Translations under genes and position numbers: made by a program | Part shown: positions 1 to 11,480 of the stretch, piece after piece | Position numbering within the stretch: the first letter of the stretch is position 1 | Layout: each line of letters begins with the position of its first letter | The notes under the pieces: generated by a model | The model's database searches: none | Seen by the model: only the letters and a program-made list of their open reading frames with translations | What the model was told of the DNA's origin: nothing | Origin: Tipula vernalis | Lineage: Eukaryota > Arthropoda > Insecta > Diptera > Tipulidae | NCBI GenBank assembly: GCA_958295665.1 | Contig: OY282558.1 | Location: 310,840,092 to 310,904,091, forward strand | Reading direction: 5' to 3' | Length of the DNA: 64,000 nt

Positions 1-979
1 CGCAATGAATATCAACTCAGATTTCCAACACGTCGCATTCCTGACGCAAGAGTATTTATAAATATTCATAGGAGACTGCCAAATATCGTAACAAGATCGA
101 ATACCCGGGCAGAGCCCCATTCAGTCTCACCAAACCATTTGGATGTCGACGAAGGTATAATCCGTAATGTAACAGCAAATCCTTCTATTAGCATAAGGAG
201 GCTTGCTTTACAATTAAACGTCTCTCGCTATCGAATTCATCAAGTATTGCTCAAGGAGAATCTTCATCCATACCATACAACACCCGTTCAACAACTATTA
301 CCGATAGTCCGCACTACAAGATTGGAGTTTTGTAATTTGTTGATGGAAAGGAATTTGGACAATGCAAGTTTTGTGAAACGTATCCTATGGACGGATGAAT
401 CTCAATTCACAAGAGATGGCATAACAAACTTTCACAATCTACACACGTGGGCTGCTGAAAATCCTTATTCGAAAAAACAAATATCATTTCAGCACCGATT
501 CAAACGTATGGGCTTTTGTAATTGGCGATAAATTAATTGGACCATTCATATTACCACCTAGATTAAATGGTGAACGTTATTTACAATTTTTAAAAAACGA
601 TTTGCCACTCCTTTTTGATGATGTTCCCATTTTAAGTAGATTCTCGCATACATACCAACATGATGGTGCACCTTGTCACTACCATAATAATGTTAGGAAT
701 TTTTTTAACGAAAATTATCCAAATAATTGGATTGGAAGAAATGGTCCAATTCATTGGCCTGCAAGATCCCCCGATCTTACGGTATTGGATTTTTATGTAT
801 GGGGAAGGATGAAGGCGCTTGTATACTCCAAAGAAATTGAAACAAAAGAAGAACTTGCACAACGAATACACACAGCAGCACAACAGATAAGGGAAGAATT
901 ACCAAGAATTGAAATAACCAAAGGCACACTTAAACGAATACGTATTAGCATGTATTCAATCACAAGGAGGACATTTTGA
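1..979 (+). pseudogene. DD41D mariner-like transposase, 5' cut by window edge, one frameshift
   Basis: Transposase of an IS630-Tc1-mariner element, a nuclear DNA-binding DDE/D enzyme for cut-and-paste transposition. The frame is open from base 1 (upstream residues include RFPTRRIPDARVF, which fit the family), so the apparent ATG at 139 is internal. An HTH-like stretch (ISIRRLALQLNVSRYRIHQV) is followed by the first catalytic Asp in ILWTDES. A single-base loss near 499 moves the reading from frame 1 to frame 2, where it continues with GDKLIGPFILPPRLNGERYL. The second Asp lies in YQHDGAPCH and the third in SPDLTVLDFYVWG. I count 41 residues between them, the spacing reported for rosa/Visitor-type DD41D elements. 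Stop at 977-979. The frameshift makes this copy inactive as written, but decay is slight. The family assignment is sound; the subfamily rests on my count. Confidence 0.85.
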
Positions 980-1170
980 GCACCTTTTATAACTCCTCGA
1001 CCCAAACTTTGTATTGAGGGATTGTAGAGGAGATCATGACAAATTAAAATTAAATAAACAAAAGAAAAAATTATAAAGGTTTTTTTTGCGAAAAACTCGA
1101 TTTTATAAAAAACAAAAATTTTGTTTTACTTTAAATCACCATAGCTTTCAAACGGATGCAGATACAAGAT
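980..1170 (+). mobile_element. 3' untranslated part of the DD41D mariner-like element
   Basis: AT-rich sequence directly after the transposase stop. It has no open frame and ends in a 23-bp motif (1148-1170, starting TCAAACGGATGCAG) that recurs exactly at 4040-4062. I read this as the left part of the element's 3' UTR, with the rest resuming at 4063. The assignment is inference from position. Confidence 0.5.
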
Positions 1171-1858
1171 TTTGATTGATTGATTTGATTGATTGCGATG
1201 TACGATCAAGCATTAAGCAAGTCTCCTGTATTATAAATGCGAATACCACACCACTATATCCATGTCGCAACACGACACCATAACTCTCCCTTACCAAGGA
1301 AATATGTACCACCATCATACTCCGCTTTTCATGAAGCCAACATTGCAATATTTCACCCCGTAAAGGAAGGCGCCACATCGATAACCACATTAGTCTAATA
1401 GTTGTGATATCCGCCCCTGGTCAGGCCGCCGTCGTACACCTTTTTACATATAACAAAATCGAGGGATGGGAAAGGAATGTTAGCAACAAAAACTCAACCC
1501 GGTTCCAGACACCTAAGTAGTTGATAGTAAATTTGTTAGTAATATATTTTTAGTAATTTATTTAGCACAAGACAATACAATTTAAAGTTCATCTACTGCT
1601 CCAACTCCTGTAAGGTTTTTTCAGGTTCTTCAAGCATTCCTAAATTTAAAATATGCATTAATTCTTGATAATAACTATTTTAAAATTAATTAAGTACACA
1701 TTTGATTCTCTGAAATAAATTCTAGATCAATCCCTATGTACCACAAATAAATAACCATTAATAGATCAAAAAAAAATTTCTAAAGATGAATTATCATCTG
1801 ATAGACGACGACAATTTGATGAAAATTTTCGCAACTCAAACCCACCGCATTTAGTTAC

Positions 1859-1949
1859 CGTTTGAAACTTGTAGAATTTCAATGGATTATCTGAACTTTT
1901 AGGCCACCAAATCAGTAGGTCGCTGGTTCAAATCCGGCTTGAACGACCA
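1859..1949 (+). pseudogene. tRNA-Tyr-like sequence with CCA, or BEL/Pao primer-binding relic
   Basis: The 3' half matches eukaryotic tRNA-Tyr. The variable loop and start of the T arm read TAGGTCGCTGG, the T stem is GCTGG (1922-1926) with CCGGC (1934-1938), and the T loop is TTCAAAT. Next come TTGAACG (1939-1945), discriminator A and CCA (1947-1949). CGTTTGA at 1859-1865 can pair with 1939-1945 using two wobbles. GAACTTTTAG then 8 nt then ATCAGT resembles the intron-split tRNA-Tyr anticodon arm. The D arm is not recognisable and the anticodon position is not GTA, so it is not functional. The genomic CCA suggests either a reverse-transcribed tRNA or, read on the minus strand, a primer-binding site (TGGTCGTTCAAGCCGG). 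Confidence 0.45.
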
Positions 1950-2006
1950 AAACATGTGAATTTTTACGCCAGCAAATTTGCTGAAGATCAGTTTGCTGAT
2001 TTGTCA

Positions 2007-2290
2007 TCAAAATCTGTCTATACATTTTGGCAATGTCGAAGATATTGCCAAAAGTACTATAGAGAAGAGGTTTTGTTGAACCATCGGCCCAACCAAAAAG
2101 TTTGAAGAAGTTCTTGAAGAGGCATCGAAAACTAGATGAAGCTTAGTCGTTGTACTAATCTCTTTCAATTCATAACGATGTGGGAGGTAGTAAGAAATTA
2201 CCTGTTTATAACACATTCCTATTGAGTCATTACCGAGAAACCATATGAGGCAATTGCAAATAATCTTTGCTAATCTTCAGATATTAATCA
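2007..2290 (-). pseudogene. BEL/Pao LTR-retrotransposon reverse transcriptase fragment
   Basis: The minus-strand reading contains YYLPHRYELKEISTTTKLHL, then VFDASSRTS, then VGPMVQQNLFSIVL. This is the start of the RT domain of BEL/Pao pol polyproteins, whose usual form is YLPHH.V.K..S.TTKLRVVFDAS followed by GP..Q.dLf.i. A degraded upstream part is visible to about 2290 (NDSIGMCYKQVIS before the RT start). The catalytic YxDD region, RNase H and integrase are absent, and stops and frameshifts occur on both sides. The fragment is about 70 recognisable residues of a polyprotein that normally exceeds 1500. It is dead; its only role here is to mark a BEL/Pao insertion in or next to the 23-bp-bracketed segment. 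Confidence 0.8.
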
Positions 2291-2339
2291 TAAATTTCTG
2301 GTTGGCGAAAAAGTTTCTGAAGAACCGCAAGATGCTTAA

Positions 2340-4039
2340 TTTTCGAATTGTCACAAAGATGATCCGATTGCCGCAAGCTAAATAACCAAAAACGCTCTCA
2401 TTAAAAGCAGGAAGTTCTGTAGAAATTTTAACTGTTTTCCAGAAAACAATTCGTGATATAACTCAGCTCTCAACATTTGAACAACATTTACCACAAGGCG
2501 GATGTTTACAATCTCGTACATCATTAAGAGCTATTGAACCGCTTCTTTAAACTATAAAAGCTGCAATAAATGCTTAACGTACCGTAAAATCTTTCTATAA
2601 ATAACAACGACTTTTATATAAGAAAGTAACGAAGCTTCATAGCATTTTGTGTATATTTCCAACTGGAAAATTCTTTACATGAAACCGTACTATGGCTAGT
2701 CAAATGAGTAACAACTTAAAAGAAAACCTTTGGCTTTTACTTTGTCACCATTTTTTCACCAACTACATAAACACAGATAAAAATTTATTTGTTGTGGAGA
2801 TAAAGAGCAAAAATTGGAAAAAATACATATGAACCATCGCGCTCTTTACGTTGCATATTACAAAACGAACAAATTTTTTGAAATTCGATCACATCCACAT
2901 GTGTTTGTTGCTATATAAACCAAACCGTTAGAAATCCGCTCTAAAGATAACAGTGGTCAAGCAACATACACATATCCAAAATACGAAATGAGATTCTTCA
3001 ACAAAATCATAATAAATGAGAATACATCCATTCGTATGTTTGAGAATATGTACAACTATCGTTGATAAAATTTGCACTAATACATATCCAGGGTAAAATT
3101 TCACAGACATTAACTATTTTTGAGATTACCTGTTATCCTCATTATGAACCTGATTAAACCTGTGTCCATCCAACTAACATATTTTTTACGTTGACTAACA
3201 GTATTCACTTTGTACAACATAATAACTTAAAAATCTACATATCATTAAGAATTAATTTAACACACATATGTATTTACGACTCATGTCACTTCACATCGCA
3301 ACAAATCGATGCACCTTTATTAGACTGGTTCGGATCTCTGTAATATTAAACACAATTGCAATACCGTAATATCACTGACAAAAACACAAAATGTACACAA
3401 TCGAAAATTCACTTCGTATTTGCATATAAACGGTAAAATTAATCATTTTAGATGTATTAATGCAACACATAAAACTTTATATTACTGTTGAACTGTTCAT
3501 TATTATTATAAGACAACCGAAAACATTTTAATTAATTTTAAGGTTCCGCAAGAAATAATACGAAACGCTTTGTATAGTCACAGGGATACACCAGATGATT
3601 ATAAAAGGTAGCTGAATAAAGATATTCGGCGACCAGGGGCCTTTTGTTAAAGACAGTCTTCCCATATTCTGATCGTTTCAAATAATAGAAAAAGCTGGTT
3701 CGTCATCGGAATCAATGGTGAAGTAATTAAAAATGGAAAAGCTTTTAAAAATTTATTTTTTGAATGGACACATTTTATACTTCGTTACGACTATTTTTCA
3801 CACAATTTCACAAAATTTCTCAGTCTCGCACTATTTTCACAAATTTAGAAGAAAATTAATATTCATAAACAAAATATAAATAAATATCTCATAATATTAA
3901 AAATTAATAGAGCGCAAAACTTATCTTAATTTTGATGCAAAATGCACGATTAAATGCACAATTCTTTTATGTATATCTTCCCAGCAAGACATCTTTAAAT
4001 TTCGCATACGAAATAACAAATATAAAGTTTGTATATGCC
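2340..4039. other. no recognisable gene
   Basis: AT-rich sequence with only short chance ORFs. No transposase, RT or host-gene motif seen on either strand. It is probably the decayed remainder of the inserted segment. Confidence 0.5.
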
Positions 4040-4207
4040 TCAAACGGATGCAGATACAAGATAACCACTTAAACCTTAATAATAGCCTATACGATTACCA
4101 ACCAAATAAGACTAAGTTGGTTGCTCTCCGATAAATATTTTGGAAGTTACAGTTTAATATTTGGGTGTACTTTTTTTCTGAACCAAATTTTTTAAACACC
4201 CTGTATC
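4040..4207 (+). mobile_element. probable right end of the split DD41D mariner-like element
   Basis: Begins with the second copy of the 23-bp repeat (4040-4062) and ends near TTTTTAAACACCCTGTAT, a terminus-like motif of the kind found at ends of IS630-Tc1-mariner elements. Joined to the sequence left of 1170 it gives a 3' UTR plus terminal repeat for the transposase at 1-979. The left TIR lies outside the window, so this cannot be confirmed here. Confidence 0.4.
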
Positions 4208-7200
4208 TCAAAGGATATCAAAAATGGATCCCCCCTCCACATACGATTTGTTTCTCAGAATGAACCAAGGAATCACCCCATGACGAATCAGCATCCCCAA
4301 CCCGGACACCCTGATATGTCAAATAAATAAAAGACGGCATTATTCGCTGTTCATCTGTAGCTCGCAGAAACCAAAAACTTAATATGCTGATACAGTTCAA
4401 TTAAATAAAATAAAATAAAACATTTTGTGGTGGAACAATTCTTGGTTAAGCCAATTTGTAAAAATTCTCAACGAAATGAAAATTCATGATGTAAATTTTA
4501 TGTTCTGGTTTTCGTTAAAAATAAATTATTGGTTTAAAATACCTTATTAATTTAACTTACAGTATGTGATTAAAATAAAATTATATATTTTCGTATTATA
4601 AATGAAGATTATGGGCGCCATTTTAATATAATATTCAAGGTGTGGTCAAGCAATATGATTAATAAAGAATACATACATATATAAAATAAAAATAAAAAAA
4701 CAAGTTCCTATATTATCGAATTAAAATATACATCTTAAAGAATATATGTGATAAAGTAAACACAAAATATATGTTCGATTCTTAAAATTCTCACAATCTT
4801 ATAGTTTTGTTTTCAAAACCCTTCCACGTACAAGGTTAAATAAAATAACAATAATCAACTTACTCAGTATATGAGTTGAATGAAGCAAAAAAAAAATAAA
4901 AATAAAAAGCGAACAAAATTGTTATAAACATAATTTAACGAACTTCCTTCAACATACATAATATCTGTAATTTTTTATTTTTTTTTTTTTTTTGCTTTCA
5001 ATATGGACGGCTTTAGATCAATTAAAATTCCATGAAAATGAAATTAATTTTTTTTATTCTGTTTTATGCTATGGGTAAAATCTTGAAAGCAGATATGTTG
5101 TTTAACATTATGAACCAAAAATACTGCAACAAATAAAAAAAAAAAAAAAGGGTTTCATGACGCAAGCTCATTACGTTTTGCTCTAATTTTGTTGTGTATG
5201 TGCGCCATTGGTCCTAAAACCATAAAAATATTATTTTGACCCTTTTGAGGGATTTTAATAAATAAACTTTGAAATTTGAATATTATGTGTAATACATATT
5301 TATCGTGCGTTCCAAGGACTCTTAATACGAAAACCTTTGTATATTCCAAATAACCTGTATATATGCATAAAACTCATTAAATTAATTAGGTATATCTTTC
5401 AAATAATAATAAAACTGACAACGTAAAATAAATAAAACAGAAATCTATCCCAGCGGAAAAATAAAAAGAAATAAATCTTCAGCCAACAACAAATTGTCAA
5501 ATCGTTTATCACAAACACATAAATTACCGAAAATCAATTTTTATTTCATGTATACACCATTTCACATATACCTTAACTAACTATCTATACACGGTATACA
5601 GGTAATATAAAGTGACTTATGTGATAAAATACTATAAATTTCAATTTATAGTTTATGCATCGTTTAAATATATAAATTTATAGTTTCCATAGTTAATAAC
5701 GACAGCTCAACACCAACTAAATGTCTATATACATCAGTATGTCTGAATATATATGTAAACAAATAGTTTTACACGAAGAATTTTTAACACACCAAATAAT
5801 CATCCTCATCATCATAATATTTATATATATATATTTATACTGCATAATGATTGAGTGATTGTCTTAAAAAAAAAAAGCAAAATAACTTTAAGATAAATCT
5901 ATTTAAAAGTCACTTAAAACAACCAACAAAAACATTTAAGAGCTGGAACAACACAAAAAAAAATGCTCAAATAAAACTTTTATTTTTATTGTTCATTAAA
6001 TATTACTTATTGAGCAATAATGCATTTTATTGTGCAATAAAAATTATAAGAGTAAAAATTAAAATTTTTTTTTTTTTTTTGTAATATTTAACACAAACAA
6101 CATACAAATTATTGTTATTGCTATTTTATTATTATTTGTTTTGGTTTTTTATTTTTTTTATAGTTAATTGAAAGTATGACCATCATTTCATCATTAGAAT
6201 CTCGTGACTTATAACAATTAAATATATATTTATAAATTTACTCGTAATGAAGTATAAATCTGGGTTGTTATACTCTCCATACATAAACATTAAATCATAT
6301 ATATTTATATGTATTTGTACATCCGTTCTTATATATTATCTTAATCGAGATAAGCAGTATTTATAATGACGATGAAATTATTCCCGCAAGCTTATAGACA
6401 TAAATATTTATGTATTCGTATTTTCGATATCAATGGGCGTTAAAAATTGATTGCCGCACGATCAACGTAATTTTTATGTTCTTAAAGAACTATCAGCTAA
6501 ATATTCTTATAATACAAAATAAAACTAACAACACTCATATTCATAAGTATTTTTGAAGTGTGCCTTGCCCTTTTATATGATGAACGTGAGAATTTTTAAT
6601 TTTAATCTCAGTTTTTATTATTGGATTTTATTTGGCGCTAAACACCTTATGCATAATGTATATTACTTACTTAAAACAACAAATCAACATACATTACAAT
6701 TACATTTGATTAAATGCAGGCTTTGGCCTGTTTTTTTTTTTTTTTTTTTTTATTACATCGCAGAGACCGGAGGCATCAGAGGGATTATATGTTGAATAAT
6801 TGATCACGATTTCATTGGACGCTAATATTTTATTACACCAAAATAAAATTAAACGAATTTTTTAATTTTTCAAAAAATTAACAATAGAAATTTTTGCGGC
6901 TAGCTTATAATCTTAACTAATATTTGGTATAATCTTTGGTATAATAAGCAATTTCTTAAGTCCCCCCCCCCTCCCGAGAAGCTCGATGAGCTATCATGCA
7001 TCCCCATACCATTATGGAAATACCTCCAAACTTTAATGTTTGATTGAGGTTATGTGGTAATAAAATAGATCAAGGTTTCCGCCAAGCTCATTTTCGATCG
7101 TTCAAACCCAATCGGTTAATTTTGTCGGTTAGATTGTCTTAGCCCACTGAAAGATCGACCAATTTTAATTTTTTTTTTTTTGCAAAATTGACCCGAAGTT

Positions 7201-7700
7201 TCTGGTGCCGCGCTGTAATGATCATCGAATAGTTTCAGCGGAAACGTCGGCCAAATTTTCGGACAGCAAAACTGCCCTCATATTTACTGCATTTTCTACT
7301 GTTCCATATTACGAATATTCTTCATAATGAACTGTTTAGTGCTTGGTTTTTCGCGATATTGAAGTTGATTTGCTTTCCTAATTTCGATATTAACCCGCAA
7401 CGAGACCTTTGATATTTGGGAAATAACTCTATGTGATCTACATTCCTTTATAGAAATTGTTTAATTTGACGAACCTTATCTGTAATAAGTCGATTTTTTA
7501 CTTGAGAACTTATGTATATAAAAAATGTTAACAGCTAATATGTACTCTATTCTTATTTTCAATTTTTTTTTTGCATACCTGTTTTTATTTAATTTAATAA
7601 ATCCAACATAAAAGGTATTTTTTTAATTACTGTAATTATGCGAACCGTCGCTTATTGTAATTATGAGAAATCACTTCTATTTTAAAAAATAAACTAAATA
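4208..7700. other. AT-rich intergenic DNA, poly-T and C tracts, no recognisable gene
   Basis: No coding motif on either strand. It holds long T tracts (4975-4993, 6064-6080, about 6729-6750), a C-rich run (6961-6974) and ATATATAT runs near 5823. ORFs of 60-80 codons here have low-complexity Lys/Asn/Phe/Ile composition expected by chance at this base content. Confidence 0.6.
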
Positions 7701-7701
7701 A

Positions 7702-9369
7702 AAAATTGAGGTGTGGCCAACACACGACTTTCTTTTACGAACAGAGAATTTTTAAAAATTTTATTTTTTTCTTAATTTTTTTTTTTTTTTAATTTTTAAA
7801 TTTTAAAATTTTTTTTTTTTAATTTTTTATATTTTTTTTTTTATTTGTTTTTAATTTTAGGAAATATTTTGTATGAAGTAGCTTTTTGTAAACCTTATAC
7901 TTTTTAAGATATTTGCAAAATAAATTTCCTGGACCAAAGGAGTGGCCACTTCCGGTTAGCCGATTTGGAGTAAAATTCACTGGGACCTCCCAATTTATCA
8001 AAAAAGCTTATTCTGAAGTTTCAGTTCGATTGGATAAACTATCTGCGCTTTAGAGAGGACACAGACAGACTGACAGACGGACATCATTTCGAAATCCACT
8101 TTTTCGGACTCAGGGGACCTCAAAACAAATAAATTTCTAAAAATCTCAAGGTCCGAAATTTTCATGATTACTATACTTTATTTTACTAGAGTAATTGAAA
8201 GTAAAATTGATCACAGTCGACGTTTATAAAAAATTGTAGATACAAGTAGTGGTATTTTAAATTAGTGGTAATTTAAATTATTTATCATGTTACCGTGAAT
8301 GAAGGTTGGACTGAAATTAAGTTTTCGTTAAATTTCAAAATGGCGTCGATCGTTTCCATGGAAATGAGTTAGGTTTAGTTGTGAAAGTGTTAAATCAAGG
8401 TACAATATAAATACACTTATGACTTTTGTATTTCGTTCTTAATTTTATGTTAATATTACTTTCTTTTACTCTAGTAAAATAAAGTATAGTAATCATAACA
8501 ATTTTGGACCGTGAGATTTTTAGAGATTTATCTGTTTTGAGGTCCCCAGAGTCCGAAAAAGTGGGTTTCGAAATGGTGTATGTCAGCTGTCAGTCTGTCA
8601 GTCTGTCAGTCTGTCAGTCTGTCAGTCTGTCAGTCTGTCAGTCTGTCAGTCTGTCAGTCTGTCAGTCTGTCAGTCTGTCAGTCTGTCAGTCTGTCAGTCT
8701 GTCAGTCTGTCAGTCTGTCAGTCTGTCAGTCTGTCAGTCTGTCAGTCTGTCAGTCTGTCAGTCTGTCAGTCTGTCAGTCTGTCAGTCTGTCAGTCTGTCA
8801 GTCTGTCATTCTGTCAGTCTGTCAGTCTGTCAGTCTGTCAGTCTGTCAGTCTGTCAGTCTGTCAGTCTGTCAGTCTGTCAGTCTGTCAGTCTTTCAGTCT
8901 GTCAGTCTGTCAGTCTGTCAGTCTGTCAGTCTGTCAGTCTGTCAGTCTGTCAGTCTGTCAGTCTGTCAGTCTGTCAGTCTGTCAGTCTCTCAGTCTGTCT
9001 GTGTCCTCTCTACAGCCCAGATGGTTTAACCAATCGAACTGAAACTTTAGATTTAAGCTTTTTTGATAAATTGGGAGGCCCCACTGAATTTTACACCAAA
9101 TCGGCTAACCGGAAGTGGCCACTCCCTTGGTCCAGAAAATTTATTTTGCAAATACCTGAAAAAGTATAAGGTTTACAAAAAACTATTGAAAATAAAATGT
9201 TTCCAAAAATCAAAAACAAATTAAAATAAAACAAAATAAAAAATTAAAAATTTAAAAATTTAAAAATTTAAAAAAAAAATTAAAAAAAAAAATTTAAAAC
9301 TTATCTCAAAATTCTCTGTTCGTAAAAGAAAGTCGTGTGTTGGCCACACCTCCATTTTTTTTTTGCTGT
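7702..9369. mobile_element. foldback element with 0.5/0.9-kb inverted arms
   Basis: The left arm (about 7708-8193) and right arm (about 8464-9355) are reverse complements over their length. Shared landmarks: outer ends GAGGTGTGGCCAACAC; TTTCTTTTACGAACAGAGAA; AGTGGCCACTTCCGGTTAGC and its complement; AGAGAGGACACAGACAGAC and its complement; TTTTTCGGACTC; and ACTATACTTTATTTTACTAG with its complement. The loop (about 8194-8463) is about 270 bp and encodes nothing recognisable. The arms differ in length mainly because the right one contains an expanded CTGTCAGT array. This is the architecture of foldback-type DNA elements. No transposase is present, so it would be non-autonomous. I could not identify a clear target duplication in the flanking A/T runs. 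Confidence 0.85.
8587..8998 (+). repeat. (CTGTCAGT)n tandem array, about 51 copies
   Basis: About 412 bp of near-perfect 8-bp repeats inside the right arm of the foldback element. Three variant units are visible: CATT for CAGT near 8808, CTTTCAGT near 8892 and CTCTCAGT near 8988. The equivalent point of the left arm (about 8062-8084) has only about three units, so the array expanded in one arm. It is stop-free in two frames, which creates spurious ORFs of 221 and 149 codons. Confidence 0.97.
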
Positions 9370-10230
9370 ATTCAATTATAGTAACATTTTTTTATAGTGG
9401 TAACAATTAAAATCCCTAATGTATTTTCATTTGTCTCGCCATTTTGGTTTTCAACTCTACTCAATTTTACTAGCTTCGCTGAGTTCAAAATGACTTAACG
9501 AAAACCTAACTCCAACCTCGTTTCCATGAATTCCACTCAAGCCAGTTTGAACCTTATATATGGAAGCAAGCTAATCCTTACTGTAATATTGTTTTCTTGT
9601 TTTGTTAGGAGAGAACAGACGTTTTCATGTTGCAGTTTTAGTGCAATGAGCAAAATCCTTTCAAATTAAAAAATCGTGATCAGTTATGAGAGTTACTGTA
9701 CTGAAATAGCCGATAATTTTTAATCTGAAAAGGCGTTTTTGAAATTTTAACACACTCAACCATATAAATTGGCAAATCACTGTTTTGTAAATACCCTTTG
9801 ACCTACAAAATTGATTACCTACGTATTCGTTAATAAACAAGAAACGGTTAATAAAATTATTTACAACAAACTTTAAAAAATTACGAATAGTAAAGTAAAT
9901 TATAAAAAATTAATTTACCATTGTTGTTGTCTCAGTCTATAGCGTTCACCTTTTCGAACGTCAGACTATATATTTCTCTGTACTGTATATGCTGTCTTGT
10001 CATGTAAATAATAAAGTTTTTCGTTTGTCTCCATTGGCTCAAATGCGAAATTATAGCGAATTCTGTTTAACAAGCATTCAGCATTGTTTTTAAATGGCTA
10101 GTTTCCATTTAATGTACTTAAACAAAGAATTCTAGAAAACAGGGATGTTAACAGTAAAATTTAACTGATGGAACAAAATTTTCGGTCGATTAATTCCAAA
10201 ATTGAATTTCAAGAGTATTGTGATGAGGAT
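9370..10230. other. no recognisable gene
   Basis: AT-rich sequence between the foldback element and the pogo-like relic. No coding motif found. A short stretch near 9495-9525 (AACCTAACTC, CGTTTCCATG) resembles, in reverse, part of the foldback loop near 8330-8385, too weakly to call. Confidence 0.5.
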
Positions 10231-10949
10231 AATGATATGCTATGGAAGAAATGGAACTAGAGACAGAATCCTCGTCTGAACAGGTGGATGAGGAAGCTGT
10301 AAACAAGATCCAGAAACGTTGAAATTGTACTTCGACGCAAATTGGAGAAGTTCCACCATCAACCTTTCAATCATATTATGAGATTGAAAATTTCTTAAAA
10401 TCAAAATTTTTGAAATAAATAGCGAATATTTGTAAACATATTTACCGATCAGTCAAGAATTAAGCCGCTGTGCAGTTTATGCAGCATGTCGGTCAAAAAT
10501 TAAGATTTGCAGCTAAAGCTGCGCATTCCGTCGGATTAAAAATAAAATAAAAAACACGATTTCTCCCAATTATTCGTAATAACGGCAAATTATAAAACTG
10601 GTTAAATGACAAATGTCTTATCAACTAGCAGTTAGGCGGTCGGTTGTATAAAAATGTGGAAGACATTTTTTGCATTCTGCCTGCTTTTCGACTTTTTCGT
10701 ACAGCTTAAACTGCACAGCGATTGAATTCTTCACGGGACAAAATTAAGTAAATGTTTTTACTACCATTAGTATAAACAAGTAAACACACTTTTTAAAAGC
10801 AAGGGGATTCAAGTTTTCTGTGTAGCTTTCTAAAAAAAGAAATAAATAAAGTATCAACGACTTTTTTCACTTTAACAAAATCCTCTCTTTATTTCGACAA
10901 TTCTCTATCTCGACGGTCCCTTCAAAGTCGAGATAAAGAGAGTTGACTG
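10231..10949 (+). mobile_element. pogo/Tigger-like element, 3' part only
   Basis: Frame 10248-10418 (one internal TGA, stop TAA 10416-10418) reads an acidic stretch EMELETESSSEQVDEEAV, then IGEVPPSTFQSYYEIENFL. That resembles the C-terminal tail of pogo/Tigger transposases, where an acidic region precedes a helix ending in F..l..iE.FL. About 530 bp downstream the sequence ends with AGTCGAGATAAAGAGAGTTGACTG then TA (10950-10951). This is a pogo-type terminus (CAGTCAACTCTCTTTATCTC in reverse) next to a TA target site. A second, inverted CTCTCTTTATTTCGAC copy lies just inside it. The DDE core is missing. The terminus is convincing; the protein match is modest. Confidence 0.45.
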
Positions 10950-11179
10950 TACTTAAAACCAGCAACACAAAAATCGCTCTTTGACTACTAAATTTACTCA
11001 CTGATTATTTTCTCCGATTTCCGAAACATAACAAAAATGCGGAATTATGGTTGGTAGAATAACATGTTCTTATGATGGTATGGATGTGGGCGGAATTATA
11101 AAAATATTGTTTGTTTGAAAAATAACCATTACTAGTTAGTCATCCGATCACTGATGAGGAGCCAAGTAACAATTTTTGA

Positions 11180-11480
11180 TTGGAGAACGGTATTTTAAAC
11201 GTTGTTAAACTTAAGTTAAAATAACGCACTAGTTTTAAATTGGTTAATTTGTCGTTACTCAACTGTTGATTTAACCGTCAATTCACCGGTGTATGCGAGG
11301 GTAAATATTAACCTCAGTTGTTATGGTATTGGGTTGAATAACCAGTATGACATCAACCTTCATATAACCAACAAAGGTTTAAACCATGGCAATTTTTAAC
11401 CGATATCCAATCTAAAAATCTAAACTTTCTGGTTATTAAAATACTATATTTCAACTTATGGGTTGGCAGTGATCAGTTGT
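11180..11480. repeat. GGTTAA/TTAACC-rich repeat block, left
   Basis: Irregular, closely spaced copies of TTAAACTTAAGTTAA, TTGGTTAATTTG, GATTTAACCGTC, ATTAACCTCAG, TTTTTAACCGA and CAACCTTCATATAACC. Orientation alternates. Probably subterminal motifs of the element that carries the DUF4806-type gene. Confidence 0.5.

Larger units (their letters stand above)
1171..4039 (-). mobile_element. 2.87-kb insertion bracketed by a perfect 23-bp direct repeat
   Basis: The segment lies between two identical 23-bp copies (1148-1170 and 4040-4062). Its left end is a GATT/TTGA-type simple repeat (1171-1196), which on the minus strand reads as a CAAT/TCAA-repeat tail of the kind LINE insertions carry at the 3' end. 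Inside are a BEL/Pao RT relic on the minus strand and a tRNA-Tyr-like sequence. A 23-bp duplication is too long for an LTR element and fits target-primed retroposition, so the BEL/Pao piece may be nested. The rest (about 2350-4039) shows no recognisable coding. Confidence 0.45.

Noticed and set aside
1148..1390. Minus-strand ORF of 80 codons at the left end of the inserted segment
   Set aside because: It runs through the GATT simple repeat and the 23-bp duplication into the mariner element, so it cannot be a natural reading frame of one gene.
5155..5349. Minus-strand ORF of 64 codons
   Set aside because: No domain recognised and no supporting context.
6726..6785. T tract followed by GGAGGCATCAGA, similar to 34957-34995
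   Set aside because: The shared part is short and next to low-complexity sequence; no element structure could be defined.
8504..9169. 221- and 149-codon ORFs rich in Ser/Val/Leu/Cys/Gln
   Set aside because: They are translations of the (CTGTCAGT)n array, which has no stop in two frames; no protein is implied.
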